A stretch of 64,000 nucleotides of DNA from Planctomycetota bacterium. GTDB lineage: Bacteria > Planctomycetota > UBA1135 > GCA-002686595. Every line of letters begins with the position of its first letter. Within the stretch, counting starts at the first letter, position 1. The stretch is taken from positions 143,815 to 207,814 of the forward strand of contig NYUD01000016.1 of NCBI GenBank assembly GCA_002683825.1, given 5' to 3'. Both the position numbers and the translations under genes were made by a program. Shown in pieces: positions 31,359-41,169 of this stretch. The notes under the pieces are model-generated. The model was not told the DNA's origin. It ran no database searches and saw only the letters and a program-made list of their open reading frames with translations.

Positions 31359-32489
31359 CTATCGACCCTGGGCCGCCAGGGCCTCTTCCAGGCCCCGCAG
31401 AACCAGCTCGACGTTCTCGGCCCGTGAGCCCTCGCCCATCAAGCCGATGCGCCAGACCTTGCCCTTCAACGGCCCCAGGCCGCCGCCTATTTCGAGGTCG
31501 TGATGCTCCAGGAGGAAGCGCCGCGCCTGCGCCTCGTCGATGCCGTCGGGGACGAGCACCGCCGTGAGCGGATGGAGCCGTTCCTGGAGCGGGACCGCGA
31601 GTTCGAGGCCGATGGCCTCGAGTCCGCTCCACAGGGCGCCGGCGTTGCGTGCATGGCGCGCGTGGCGATTATCGAGGCCTTCCTCGAGCACCAGCCGCAA
31701 CGCCTCGTGCAGGCCGTAGATCATCTGGATCGGCGCGGTGTGGTGATAGGCGCGCTCCTCGCCCCAGTAATTCGAGATCAAGGTCAGGTCGAGGTACCAG
31801 CTGGCGACGGGCGTGCGTCGTTCGTGTACAACGGAGATCGCCCGGGGTGAAAAGGACACCGGCGCCAGCCCCGGCGGGCAGGAAAGACACTTCTGCGTGC
31901 CGGAATAGGCCGCGTCGATACCGAGCTCATCCAGGTCGATCGGTATACCGCCGAGGGAGGTGACGCAATCGACCAGCAGGAGCGCTCCGAGCTCCTCCGC
32001 GACGCGCTTGCAGGCGCCAAGGTCGCTCACGGCCCCGGTCGAGGTTTCCGCGTGAACGACGCACAAGAGCTTGAAGGGGCCGTCCTTCTTCTTCTTCAGG
32101 AGCGCTTCGGGGTCGAGGGCTCGGCCCCATTCCCTCTCCACGGAATGGACCTCGGCGCCGGCGCGCCGGGCCACCTCGCAGAGGCGTTGCCCGAAGACGC
32201 CGTTGACGCCGACCAGGACCTTGTCGGACGGTTCGACCAGGTTGACGATGCAGGTCTCCATCCCTGCGGAACCGGTGCCCGACATGGGGAAGGTCGGTTC
32301 GTTCTCCGTGCGCATGACGGCGCGTAGCATGCTGCGCACGTCGTTCATGATCTCGAGGAAGTGCGGATCGAGGTGCCCGAGCGTCGGTTTTCCGAGGGCG
32401 GCGAGAACGCTCGCGGGAACGGGGGAGGGACCGGGGCCCAGGAGAACACGGCGGGGAGGGGAGAGGGGCGCGTAGCTATCGGTGTTCAT
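31359..32489 (-). CDS. alanine--glyoxylate / serine--pyruvate aminotransferase family protein
   Basis: A 376-residue fold-type I PLP aminotransferase of the AGT/SGT class. GPGPSPVPASV is the N-terminal signature, SGTGSAGMET binds the phosphate, D174 in LLLVDCVTSLGG contacts the pyridine nitrogen, and K200 in SGTQKCLSCPPG is the Schiff-base lysine. The likely reaction is glyoxylate + alanine (or serine) to glycine + pyruvate. That fits the neighbourhood, since isocitrate lyase 1.4 kb away makes glyoxylate and GcvP at the left edge consumes glycine. The start is ATG 32487-32489. Confidence 0.92.
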   Translation of the reverse strand: MNTDSYAPLSPPRRVLLGPGPSPVPASVLAALGKPTLGHLDPHFLEIMNDVRSMLRAVMRTENEPTFPMSGTGSAGMETCIVNLVEPSDKVLVGVNGVFGQRLCEVARRAGAEVHSVEREWGRALDPEALLKKKKDGPFKLLCVVHAETSTGAVSDLGACKRVAEELGALLLVDCVTSLGGIPIDLDELGIDAAYSGTQKCLSCPPGLAPVSFSPRAISVVHERRTPVASWYLDLTLISNYWGEERAYHHTAPIQMIYGLHEALRLVLEEGLDNRHARHARNAGALWSGLEAIGLELAVPLQERLHPLTAVLVPDGIDEAQARRFLLEHHDLEIGGGLGPLKGKVWRIGLMGEGSRAENVELVLRGLEEALAAQGR

Positions 32490-32847
32490 GGAGGGGGCAG
32501 ATCGTAACCGCTTCCGGCTCCGGTCAAGGTTCGCCTCGAAAGCTGCGATGCTCCGAGCCCGGAGAACCCGGGCCGGCCCGGCGGGCGATTCGAAGACGAT
32601 CATCGCGAGATCGCGGCAGGGCCCCTTTTTCCGTGGCACCCCCGTCGGTTCGGTCTGGACCGCGACCATCACCTGCGACGGAATGAGGAGTGCCCCCGTA
32701 CGCAGGGCAAGCACGCCGGGCGCCGTGCCGGGCCCGGCAGCTCGCTTGAAGTGTCCCCCGACACGTTCAACAAGGACCGATCTCTTACGCCATCGGCGAA
32801 GATCCACTCCGTATACTGGATGCCCCGTTTCCCCACCGGAGATCTTG
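32490..32847. other. 358-bp intergenic region between aminotransferase and selenoprotein genes
   Basis: It separates two divergent genes and must hold both promoters. No convincing protein frame lies in it. A TATACT hexamer at 32812-32817 resembles a -10 box for the plus-strand gene, with no good -35 partner. GGAG at 32838-32841, six bases before ATG 32848, is a good Shine-Dalgarno for the thioredoxin-fold gene. Confidence 0.5.
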
Positions 32848-33780
32848 ATGAGACTCGTCACCCCGATGAAAGCCGCGACGGTTTGCCTGTTGCTGGCGTC
32901 CTCCGTCCTGGCCGCGCCACAGAGCCTGGAAGACAAGTACGAACAAAAACTGGCCAAGCGCTTCGTCCGTTATGGCGGATGGGAGTCCGACTACGATGTC
33001 GCTCGAGCGCGGGCGAAGAAGGAAGACAAGGTTCTGTTTGTCTACTTTTCACGCTCCTACGCCCCGTGAGGCCCCTGCGATTCGCTGGAGGGCCGTGCGC
33101 TCTCCGATAAGACATTTCCGGCGTTTGCCGAGAAGGTCGTGCCCTTCCTGCACATCACGACCCGCATCGACGATCACCCCTACGACTCGCTTCTCAGGGA
33201 AAAGGGCGGCACGGGGTTTCCGACCTTGATGTTCCTGGACCCCGGGGGACGCAAGCTGATGCGCTACAGAGGTCCCCGAACCGTCAAGGGCTTCGAGGAA
33301 TCCCTCGGTGACGTGGAGGAGTTCACGGCCCTGCTCAAACGGGCCGAACAAGGCGACAAGAAAGTCGCAGGGAAACTCTTCATCCGTCAGCTCGAGCTCG
33401 AATGGTTCTCCTTCGAGGAAGCGACCCGGCGCTACAAGAAACTCACCAAGGTCTCCGGCAAGGAGAAGAAACAAATCGAGAGCCTCCTGGTCGATACGGA
33501 GGTGCGTACGATCACCAAGGACGCCGGCCGGGACGAGGACAAGTGCCTGAGTGCGGGCAAGCACTTCCTCGGCATGTGGAAGGACAAGCAAATTCCAGGA
33601 AGTGACGCCCAGCTCTATAGCTTCTGGCTGTTCATCGCCAACTACGCCGAGGAAGAGGGTGACAAGAAGCTCTTCAAGAAAACCGTCGCCGAGTTCAAGA
33701 AAAGCGTGGGCACGAATCGCCAGTATCGAAAAGCCCTGAAGGTCCTGGAGGAACGCCTGGAAAACTTCACCAGGTCGTGA
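32848..33780 (+). CDS. exported thioredoxin-like selenoprotein with U-G-P-C active site (in-frame TGA read as selenocysteine)
   Basis: Read through the single TGA at 33067-33069, this frame encodes 310 residues. Residues 1-23 are a signal peptide (TVCLLLASSVLAA). Strand KVLFVYFSRSYAP leads directly to position 74, the TGA codon, followed by GGC CCC TGC: U74-G75-P76-C77, where thioredoxins have C-G-P-C. The cis-proline P125 in GGTGFPTLMFLD completes the fold. The remaining 180 residues are helical, Lys/Glu-rich and unidentified. No base is missing or added across the junction, and the sequence after the TGA aligns as thioredoxin from its first codon. A hairpin fitting bacterial SECIS rules follows. 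Shine-Dalgarno GGAG lies at 32838. Neighbouring genes use TGA as a normal stop, so genome-wide reassignment is excluded. The alternative is an inactivated Cys form (TGC/TGT to TGA). The selA/selB/selC/selD genes are not in this window. Confidence 0.8.
33087..33105 (+). promoter_or_regulatory. candidate bacterial SECIS hairpin
   Basis: GGAGGGC (33087-33093) pairs with GCTCTCC (33099-33105), seven pairs with one G-U, closing a CGUGC pentaloop (33094-33098). The loop begins 24 nt after the TGA, within the 16-37 nt spacing known for bSECIS elements, and has G in its first two positions. A U-G pair can extend the base. A second possible hairpin directly after the TGA, GGCCC (33070-33074) with GGGCC (33090-33094), overlaps and would compete. 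Confidence 0.6.
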
Positions 33781-33860
33781 TGGTTCCTTTCGTTTCCCCC
33801 GGCTGAAGCTCCCCGGATCGGCCACCCGCGAGCCTCACTCAGCGGCAAAGCCGAAAAATG

Positions 33861-33901
33861 AGAAGAGCCCCGGGCGCGGTCCGTGCGCCCGGGGCTCTTC
33901 T
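33861..33901. terminator. strong hairpin terminator between convergent genes
   Basis: AGAAGAGCCCCGGGCGC (33861-33877) pairs perfectly over 17 bp with 33885-33901 around a 7-nt loop. On the minus strand the stem is followed by CATTTTTC, so it fits best as the terminator of aceA; it can also block transcripts from the selenoprotein gene. Confidence 0.85.
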
Positions 33902-33916
33902 CTCTGTCTTCGAGTG

Positions 33917-35206
<1,290 letters not shown>

Positions 35207-35224
35207 GGCGTTATGTCCGTCTCT

Positions 35225-36844
35225 TTAGAGGTGGGCGTAGGCAGGGAGCGTAAGGAATTCTTGGAGCTCTTCTTGCACGATGAGTCCTTCGAACAGTCGG
35301 GCGGAAAGCTCGTACTTTCCGGAGGCATAGAGTTCGTTCCCGACGTCCTGGCGTATCGATGCGAGCTCTTCCTCCAGGAGGGAACGAACGAATTGTTCTG
35401 TGACCTGGCGACCGTCGTTCAGCGTTGCTCCGTGGTGCAGCCACTGCCAGATCTGGGTGCGAGAAATCTCGGCCGTGGCGGCGTCCTCCATGAGGTCATA
35501 GAGCGGCACGCAGCCGACGCCGCGCAGCCAGGCCTCGAGGTACAGCACGCCGACGTTCAGGTTTTGGCGCAAGCCGGCCTCGGTGATCTCTCCCGTCGGA
35601 ATGGCCAGGAGGTCGTCCGCGTTCACCTGGACATCTTCCCGTAACCGGTCGAGGTTGTTGGGGCCGGTCATCTCGGCATCGAAGGCCGTGCGTGCCGTTT
35701 CGATCAGGCCGGGGTGAGCCACCCAGGTGCCGTCGTGTCCGTCTCGGGCCTCGCGTTCCTTGTCTGCGGCGACCTTGCAGAGCGCTTCCCGGTTGCGGTC
35801 GGGGTCTGCCTTGATCGGAATCTGAGCCGCCATGCCACCCATGGCATGGGCGCCCCGGCGATGGCAGGTCTTGATCAACAACTGGCTGTAAGAGTGCAGG
35901 AACCGCCTGTCCATGCCGACCGAGGCCCGGTCGGGCATGACGAACTTCGGATGTGCGCGGAACTTCTTGATGAAACTGAAGATGTAGTCCCAGCGGCCGC
36001 AGTTGAGACCGGCGGAATGATCCCGCAACTCCCACAGGATCTCGTCCATCTCAAAGGCGGCCAGGATCGTTTCGATCAGCACGGTCGCTTTGATCGTTCC
36101 CCGGGGAATTTCGCAGGCCTCCTGGGAAAAGACGAAGATGTCGTTCCAGAGCCTCGCCTCGAGGTGGTTCTCCAGTTTCGGCAGATAGAAGTAGGGGCCA
36201 GTACCACGCTCGAGCAACGCCTTGGCGTTGTTGAAGAAGAACAGGGCGAAATCGAAGATGCCGGCGGAGACCGGACGTCCGTCCAGAAGCACGTGCTTTT
36301 CCTCCAGGTGCCACCCACGGGGGCGCACGAAGAGCACAGCGGTCTCCTCATTCAGGCGGTAATTCTTGCCCTTTGTTTCGTCGGTGAACTCGATCTTGCG
36401 GCGAGTTGCATCGAAGAGATTCGCCTGGCCTTTGAGCGTGTTTTCAAAGGTCGGCGAATTGGAATCTTCGAAGTCCGCCATGAACACGTTGGCGCCCGAA
36501 TTCAGCGCGTTGATGATCATCTTGCGGTCGACGGGCCCCGTGATCTCGACCCTGCGGTCGCGAAGGTCTTCAGGGACCGGTGCGACCTTCCAGGATCGCC
36601 CGCGCAGCTCGGCAGTCTCCTCGAGAAAGTCCGGTCGCCAGCCGGCATCGAGTTGCTGCTGAACCTCACCCCGTTGCTCGAGAAGCGCGTGTCTGCGCCG
36701 GCGGAACTTGCGTTCCAGCCTGGCCAGGAAGACCAATGCTTGCGGGTTGAGGATGTGCTCGACGCCTTCGGGAAGGGGGGCGAGCACTTGAAGGCCTTGG
36801 AGGCTTCGAAGGGAATCCCTGCTTGTGAGGGGTGATTGTGACAT
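35225..36844 (-). CDS. aceB: malate synthase A
   Basis: The 539-residue enzyme condenses glyoxylate with acetyl-CoA to malate. It has the form-A signatures FMADFEDSNSPTFENTLKGQ, GPYFYLPKLENHLEARLWND, KATVLIETILAAFEMDEILW and the GTWVAHPGL block; the conserved catalytic Arg and Asp lie in VRPRGWHL and the C-terminal CVPLYDLMEDAATAEISR. I chose ATG 36842-36844 over a TTG two codons earlier. With aceA it forms the complete glyoxylate bypass, allowing growth on acetate or fatty acids. 110 bp separate it from the upstream acyltransferase gene. Confidence 0.97.
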   Translation of the reverse strand: MSQSPLTSRDSLRSLQGLQVLAPLPEGVEHILNPQALVFLARLERKFRRRRHALLEQRGEVQQQLDAGWRPDFLEETAELRGRSWKVAPVPEDLRDRRVEITGPVDRKMIINALNSGANVFMADFEDSNSPTFENTLKGQANLFDATRRKIEFTDETKGKNYRLNEETAVLFVRPRGWHLEEKHVLLDGRPVSAGIFDFALFFFNNAKALLERGTGPYFYLPKLENHLEARLWNDIFVFSQEACEIPRGTIKATVLIETILAAFEMDEILWELRDHSAGLNCGRWDYIFSFIKKFRAHPKFVMPDRASVGMDRRFLHSYSQLLIKTCHRRGAHAMGGMAAQIPIKADPDRNREALCKVAADKEREARDGHDGTWVAHPGLIETARTAFDAEMTGPNNLDRLREDVQVNADDLLAIPTGEITEAGLRQNLNVGVLYLEAWLRGVGCVPLYDLMEDAATAEISRTQIWQWLHHGATLNDGRQVTEQFVRSLLEEELASIRQDVGNELYASGKYELSARLFEGLIVQEELQEFLTLPAYAHL

Positions 36845-36954
36845 CGGCAATAGCCCGTCAGGCAGGGCGTTTTCGCCGAACCCTATCCCGGTAACGGAAG
36901 CGCGCCGTCCAAACCAGTAGTCAATCCCGTTTCCGATGAAATCGAGCCAAGGCT

Positions 36955-38274
36955 CTAGTCCGGTGCGGAAAGATCTTCTTCTCCGGACAGGAAATTTCTG
37001 CGCAGCAAGGTAATTTCGGCCGCTATCGCATCGCGTTCATCGAGCAACCGTCGACGAAGTCGTTTCCGTAACCCCAGGCGCAGGAATACGCGCACGTCCT
37101 CGATCACTTCGCGGCGCCAATCGAGAAAGGCGAGCGCAAACAATCCGAAGAGCGGCGCCAGGACGAAGCCGGCGATTCCCGCCCAGGGATGGAAGCGCAG
37201 GTAAGCGAAGGCACTCACCGACAAGAGCCATACAGGGAAGAAGATGGCTCCAGTCAGGATCTGATAGGTCGCGTGGACATCTCGGTTCTGGGTGAGGCGT
37301 TGGGTCAACCAGGGGATGAAGCGGTAGGGAACGAACCAAAAGACCACCCCGGCGCAGGCCAAAGGGAATCCGATGAGCCAGCGAATGAGATTGCGAAGGA
37401 CGAAACGGAACATGCCCATGGGGCGGTAGCGCCGCCCGAGGTCCTGCACGGGAATGCCCAGGTGCGAGAGACGTTGGTGAAAGGAGGCGACTCTTTTGCT
37501 CAGAAGATCCAATCGATCGTCGTGCCGTTCGCGCAGTTTGCGCACCCCCGCTGCGAAGGCCTGCAGGCGCTCGATCCTGTCGCGCTCGTCCGGAGGAAGG
37601 ATGTGTTCAGCGAGTTCCAAGAGCGGCAGATCCTCCCACCGATCCAGGCTGAGTGTAACGTTGCGCAGTGCCCGGGCGATCCGCTCCGTCAGCTGGACGA
37701 CGGCCTTGCGATCGTCTGCAGCGTGAAGCTCACGCAGATCCCGTGCCTCGATCGGTTCGCCTACCCAGGTGGCAACCGGCGACCCGAAGCGTCGCTTGGC
37801 CCGGTACATCAGGCCGATGGGCACGACCTTCACGCCGAGTCGGAATCCGGACTGCGCTTCGGCTCCCAGCGCCATACGCGCCGCCCCGGTTTTCAGCTCT
37901 TGCAGTTCCGGCTCGTTGTGGCTCTTGCCTTCGGGGAAAAGGCAGATGACGTCCCCCGCTTGCAGGGCGTCGAAGACGGCATCGAAGGTACTCTTGTTCC
38001 GGGTGAGGTCGCTTCCATCCTGGTGGCGATACACCGGCAGAACTCTGAGCCCGCGGATGATGCCGCCCAGAATCGGGATTTCGAACAGCGGGGCCTTGCC
38101 GAGAAAGCGAATGCGTCGGGTGGTGATGCCTGCGATCACGACCGGGTCCACGAGGCCGTTGGGATGGTTCCCGACCAGAACGACGGGCCCGTGGCCGGGA
38201 ATCGTTCCGCCCAGTCGGGTCTCGCGGTAATAGAGCCGGACGCCGAACCGCGCCAAGGACATCGCAGCGCGCAT
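36955..38274 (-). CDS. lysophospholipid (1-acylglycerol-3-phosphate-like) acyltransferase family membrane protein
   Basis: A 439-residue protein with an N-terminal PlsC-like catalytic domain: NHPNGLVD at 36-43 is the histidine-acidic motif (the NHPN variant with five residues between H37 and D43), LGKAPLFEIPILGGIIRGL follows, and FPEGKSHNEPE at 113 onward binds the glycerol phosphate. The C-terminal half has a linker helix, three hydrophobic helices (about residues 300-400) and a basic tail. It transfers fatty acyl groups to a lyso-lipid acceptor; it may be the DHAP/G3P type. Homology starts at MRAAMSLARFG, so ATG 38272-38274 was chosen. It is divergent from the C39 peptidase gene over 88 bp. 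Confidence 0.85.
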   Translation of the reverse strand: MRAAMSLARFGVRLYYRETRLGGTIPGHGPVVLVGNHPNGLVDPVVIAGITTRRIRFLGKAPLFEIPILGGIIRGLRVLPVYRHQDGSDLTRNKSTFDAVFDALQAGDVICLFPEGKSHNEPELQELKTGAARMALGAEAQSGFRLGVKVVPIGLMYRAKRRFGSPVATWVGEPIEARDLRELHAADDRKAVVQLTERIARALRNVTLSLDRWEDLPLLELAEHILPPDERDRIERLQAFAAGVRKLRERHDDRLDLLSKRVASFHQRLSHLGIPVQDLGRRYRPMGMFRFVLRNLIRWLIGFPLACAGVVFWFVPYRFIPWLTQRLTQNRDVHATYQILTGAIFFPVWLLSVSAFAYLRFHPWAGIAGFVLAPLFGLFALAFLDWRREVIEDVRVFLRLGLRKRLRRRLLDERDAIAAEITLLRRNFLSGEEDLSAPD

Positions 38275-38362
38275 GCCCTGCCTTTGTAACCCCGCGATTT
38301 TCAAAGTCCAGCAATCAAGACAGTCGTGCCTCCATCTGAAAACGGCGCTAAACTCGCCGCGC

Positions 38363-39460
38363 ATGTCGTTTGCTCCACCGTTGCCCGGATTCCGTCCAAG
38401 GCCGAGCGCTTTCGCCCTTCCCATCCTGATCCTCGGGTCCCTGGCCGTCTGGACGAGCTCGGCATGCAGCGTCCTCGGGGGCCGTGACACGGCCCCCAGG
38501 CACACGAAGGTCGATCTCTTCGAACCGGTCGAGTTTGCCTTCGAAGGGCGGTCCGAGGTTGTAGAGACCCTGCCGGTCCTCCGGCCGAAGCATCCCTTCC
38601 ACGAACTCTTGCTTTCATGGAATGTGGAGACGAGCTCCGACATCGGTCTCGCTTTCGAGGCGCGCGTCGGCCGCGGCCCGGACGGGTGGTCGCCCTGGCT
38701 TTATTTCGGAGAATGGAACACGGTCCGTCCGCAGGACGCCGAGGTCGAGTTCGAGAACGGTCGTATCGATGTGGACCACTTCACATCGGATGTCTATTGG
38801 GAGCGCGTGCAGGTGCGGGTTACGGCCCGCTTCAGTGAGCGTCCAGCGGGGGACGCCTGGGGAGCGGTGCAGCGCCTGCACCTGTGTTTCACGGATCGCC
38901 GTGTTCTTTCCAGTTTCCAGACCCCCGTCCCCAGGACGCGGGCAGCGCTTCCCGTTCCCGTCTTGAGTCAGCGCGAGCAGGATCCTGAAATCGCCGCGCG
39001 GATCTGCAGTCCGACCAGCCTGGCCATGGTGCTCGGATTGGCGGGCATCGAGGCCACGCCCCGGGATGTCGCTCTTCGAGCGTACGACGCCAGCTTCGAT
39101 ATCTTCGGGAACTGGCCGCGTTCCATTCAGGCGGCGCACTCGTTCGGAATTCCCGGCTACGTCACCCGCTTCGCCTCGTGGAGGCCGATCGATAAGCAGC
39201 TCGCCCTGGGGAACCCGGTGATCCTCAGCATCGCTTTCGGAAAGGGCGAGCTCGACGGCGCACCGCTCGAAGAGTCCTCCGGACACCTGGTCATCGTCGT
39301 CGGTTTCGACGATCAGGGGGATGTGATCGTGAACGACCCGGCGGGCGAGAGTGCGGGGCGCGTGCGTCGCGTCTATCGCCGCGATCAGTTGACGCGGGCG
39401 TGGCTCGGCCACGGCGGCACCGTCTACGTGCTTGAGGTTTCGACGGCCGACCAATCCTGA
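38363..39460 (+). CDS. C39-family cysteine peptidase lipoprotein
   Basis: A 365-residue exported protein. The hydrophobic stretch 17-33 ends in TSSAC, making C35 a possible lipidation site. Residues about 55-190 form a beta-rich domain of unknown function (WSPWLYFGEWNTV). Residues about 200-360 are a papain-like C39 peptidase: C215 in ARICSPTSLAM, H308 in SGHLVIVVGFD, and the following NDPA. Stand-alone C39 peptidases of this sort probably cleave or bind envelope peptides. Its last 37 bp overlap, antisense, the end of the symporter gene. Confidence 0.82.
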   Translation: MSFAPPLPGFRPRPSAFALPILILGSLAVWTSSACSVLGGRDTAPRHTKVDLFEPVEFAFEGRSEVVETLPVLRPKHPFHELLLSWNVETSSDIGLAFEARVGRGPDGWSPWLYFGEWNTVRPQDAEVEFENGRIDVDHFTSDVYWERVQVRVTARFSERPAGDAWGAVQRLHLCFTDRRVLSSFQTPVPRTRAALPVPVLSQREQDPEIAARICSPTSLAMVLGLAGIEATPRDVALRAYDASFDIFGNWPRSIQAAHSFGIPGYVTRFASWRPIDKQLALGNPVILSIAFGKGELDGAPLEESSGHLVIVVGFDDQGDVIVNDPAGESAGRVRRVYRRDQLTRAWLGHGGTVYVLEVSTADQS

Positions 39461-40968
39461 GCGTCCGTCTTCGGCTCGGAGGGGAGCCGCTGGAACGCGA
39501 GTGCCTGCTCCTCTTTGGGGGGATCGCCTGCGAGGCTGATGACGATCAAGAGGAGTACACTGATCACGAAGGCCGGAATGACCGCATCGATCTCCAGGCG
39601 GTTAGCCCACTGGCCGAAATCCGCCAGGAGCGGCCAGCCGGAGAGGCGCAGGGCATCCTGGGCCTCGATCGTGGTGAGCCAGCGCCAGAGGAGCGCCACG
39701 CCGACTCCGCCTGCCATCGAGGAAAGGGCTGCGCGCGGCGTCGCACGCGGCCAGAAGTAGGCTGCCAGAAGAACCGGCGTGATGCCGGCCCCGTAGATCG
39801 TGTAGGCGAAGAGAGCCACGTCGAAGAACTTCTCCGACATCGTCGCCAGCCACAGGGCGATCAAGCCGGTCACTATGACCGTTGCGCGTGAGGCGAAGAC
39901 GTACTTGTCCTCACGAAGATCCGGACGGATGAAACGCTGGTACACGTCTCGCACCAGTGCCGTGGACGGTGCCAGCAAATAGGAATCCGCCGTCGAAACG
40001 ATGATGGCCACCACCGTGCCGATCATCATGGCGCCCAACCATACCGGCAACGCTTCGAAGGCCACGTGGATGACGATGTGCCCGTCGTTCTCCGGATGCG
40101 GGATGACGCCCTGGGCGGCGAGGGCGGAGGCGAGCAGCGCGATAAGGATGATGGCGAACTGGATCACCAACACCCCGGCGAGCATCCACAGGGCGGAAGA
40201 GCGCGCGGACTTGGCGGACTTGGCCGAGAAGAAGCGCTGCACCATGTTGGCATCGCCGACCAACAGGAGGAGCGGGGGCAGGAGCACGCTCAGGAGCCTG
40301 GCGGGGCCGTAGTTGAAGGCCTGTTTGGCCGGGGGAAGACTCTCCATGGCCGCTTCGAACCCCCCGGTCTGGCTCAACAGGAAGGGGATCGCAACGAGCA
40401 CCCCGATCGTCATCATGATCCCGCTGGCGACGTCGGTATGGGCGACGGAATACATCCCGGCCAGCGCCGTGTAGGCGATGACGAAGATCGCCACGAGAAG
40501 CATCGCAATGCCGCCCGCATCGGGAAAGATGTAGCCCAAGACGGCCGCGCCGGCGCGGTATTGATAGGAGACGATGATCACGTAGGCGCCGACCAGCGTC
40601 AGGGTCCCCAGGATCCGTGTCGCGGGGCCGAAGCGGGCTTCGAGGATGTCCTGGACCGTGTACCCGCCGAAGCGCCGTAGGCGGGCGGCGACGAGGTACA
40701 GAAGGCCGATGCCCAGGGCGCTCGTGATCGGCAGCATGAAGGCACTGGCGCCGCGCCGGTAAGTCTCTCCGGCATAGCCGAAGATCGAACCCGTGCCGAT
40801 CCAGGTGGCCAGCAAGGTGCCCACGAGGACAAAGGTTGTCAGGCCGCGTCCGGCGAGGCTGAAATCCTCCTGGCTCTTGACCTTCAGGACCTTGCGGCCT
40901 CCTACGATCAAGAGGGCGACGAGATAGAGACCGACGAAGACCGCGTACCAGAGTTTTCCCTCGGCCAC
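39424..40968 (-). CDS. sodium:solute symporter family protein
   Basis: A 514-residue inner-membrane transporter of the SSS/LeuT fold with about 13 transmembrane helices. Diagnostic stretches are SQEDFSLAGRGLTTFVLVGT near helix 1, GTGSIFGYAGETYRRGASAF (sodium-site region), GGYTVQDILEARFGPATRIL and STADSYLLAPSTALVRDVYQ. The second stretch is close to the pantothenate/proline branch, but the substrate cannot be assigned. The gene stands alone; 200 bp upstream of it, shared with the divergent TPR gene, hold no other feature. Confidence 0.92.
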   Translation of the reverse strand: MAEGKLWYAVFVGLYLVALLIVGGRKVLKVKSQEDFSLAGRGLTTFVLVGTLLATWIGTGSIFGYAGETYRRGASAFMLPITSALGIGLLYLVAARLRRFGGYTVQDILEARFGPATRILGTLTLVGAYVIIVSYQYRAGAAVLGYIFPDAGGIAMLLVAIFVIAYTALAGMYSVAHTDVASGIMMTIGVLVAIPFLLSQTGGFEAAMESLPPAKQAFNYGPARLLSVLLPPLLLLVGDANMVQRFFSAKSAKSARSSALWMLAGVLVIQFAIILIALLASALAAQGVIPHPENDGHIVIHVAFEALPVWLGAMMIGTVVAIIVSTADSYLLAPSTALVRDVYQRFIRPDLREDKYVFASRATVIVTGLIALWLATMSEKFFDVALFAYTIYGAGITPVLLAAYFWPRATPRAALSSMAGGVGVALLWRWLTTIEAQDALRLSGWPLLADFGQWANRLEIDAVIPAFVISVLLLIVISLAGDPPKEEQALAFQRLPSEPKTDAQDWSAVETSST

Positions 40969-41169
40969 GGTCTAGATCGCTTTCGGCCGGATCTCGGAGG
41001 GGGTACCGGGAGCGTGCTGCATGGGCTGGGGGCCGGGCCGGAGAGGGACGACCCCAACGATCATCCCGAGGTTCCGTAGTCGATGGCGAGGTATTCTGAC
41101 CTGGGAACCGCTTCCGCGCATTATGCTTTTCGCCCCACTCTGCACGACCTGACCTTCCGACCGTTTCCG

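Noticed and set aside
33067..33069. TGA read as Trp or Gly by a variant genetic code
   Set aside because: Many neighbouring genes end with TGA at well-supported ends (for example the ATGA and GTGA junctions), so TGA is a normal stop in this genome.
33139..33780. Separate gene starting at GTG 33139
   Set aside because: It would begin inside the thioredoxin fold, lose the signal peptide and active site, and it is in perfect frame with the upstream part; read-through of the TGA explains both pieces.
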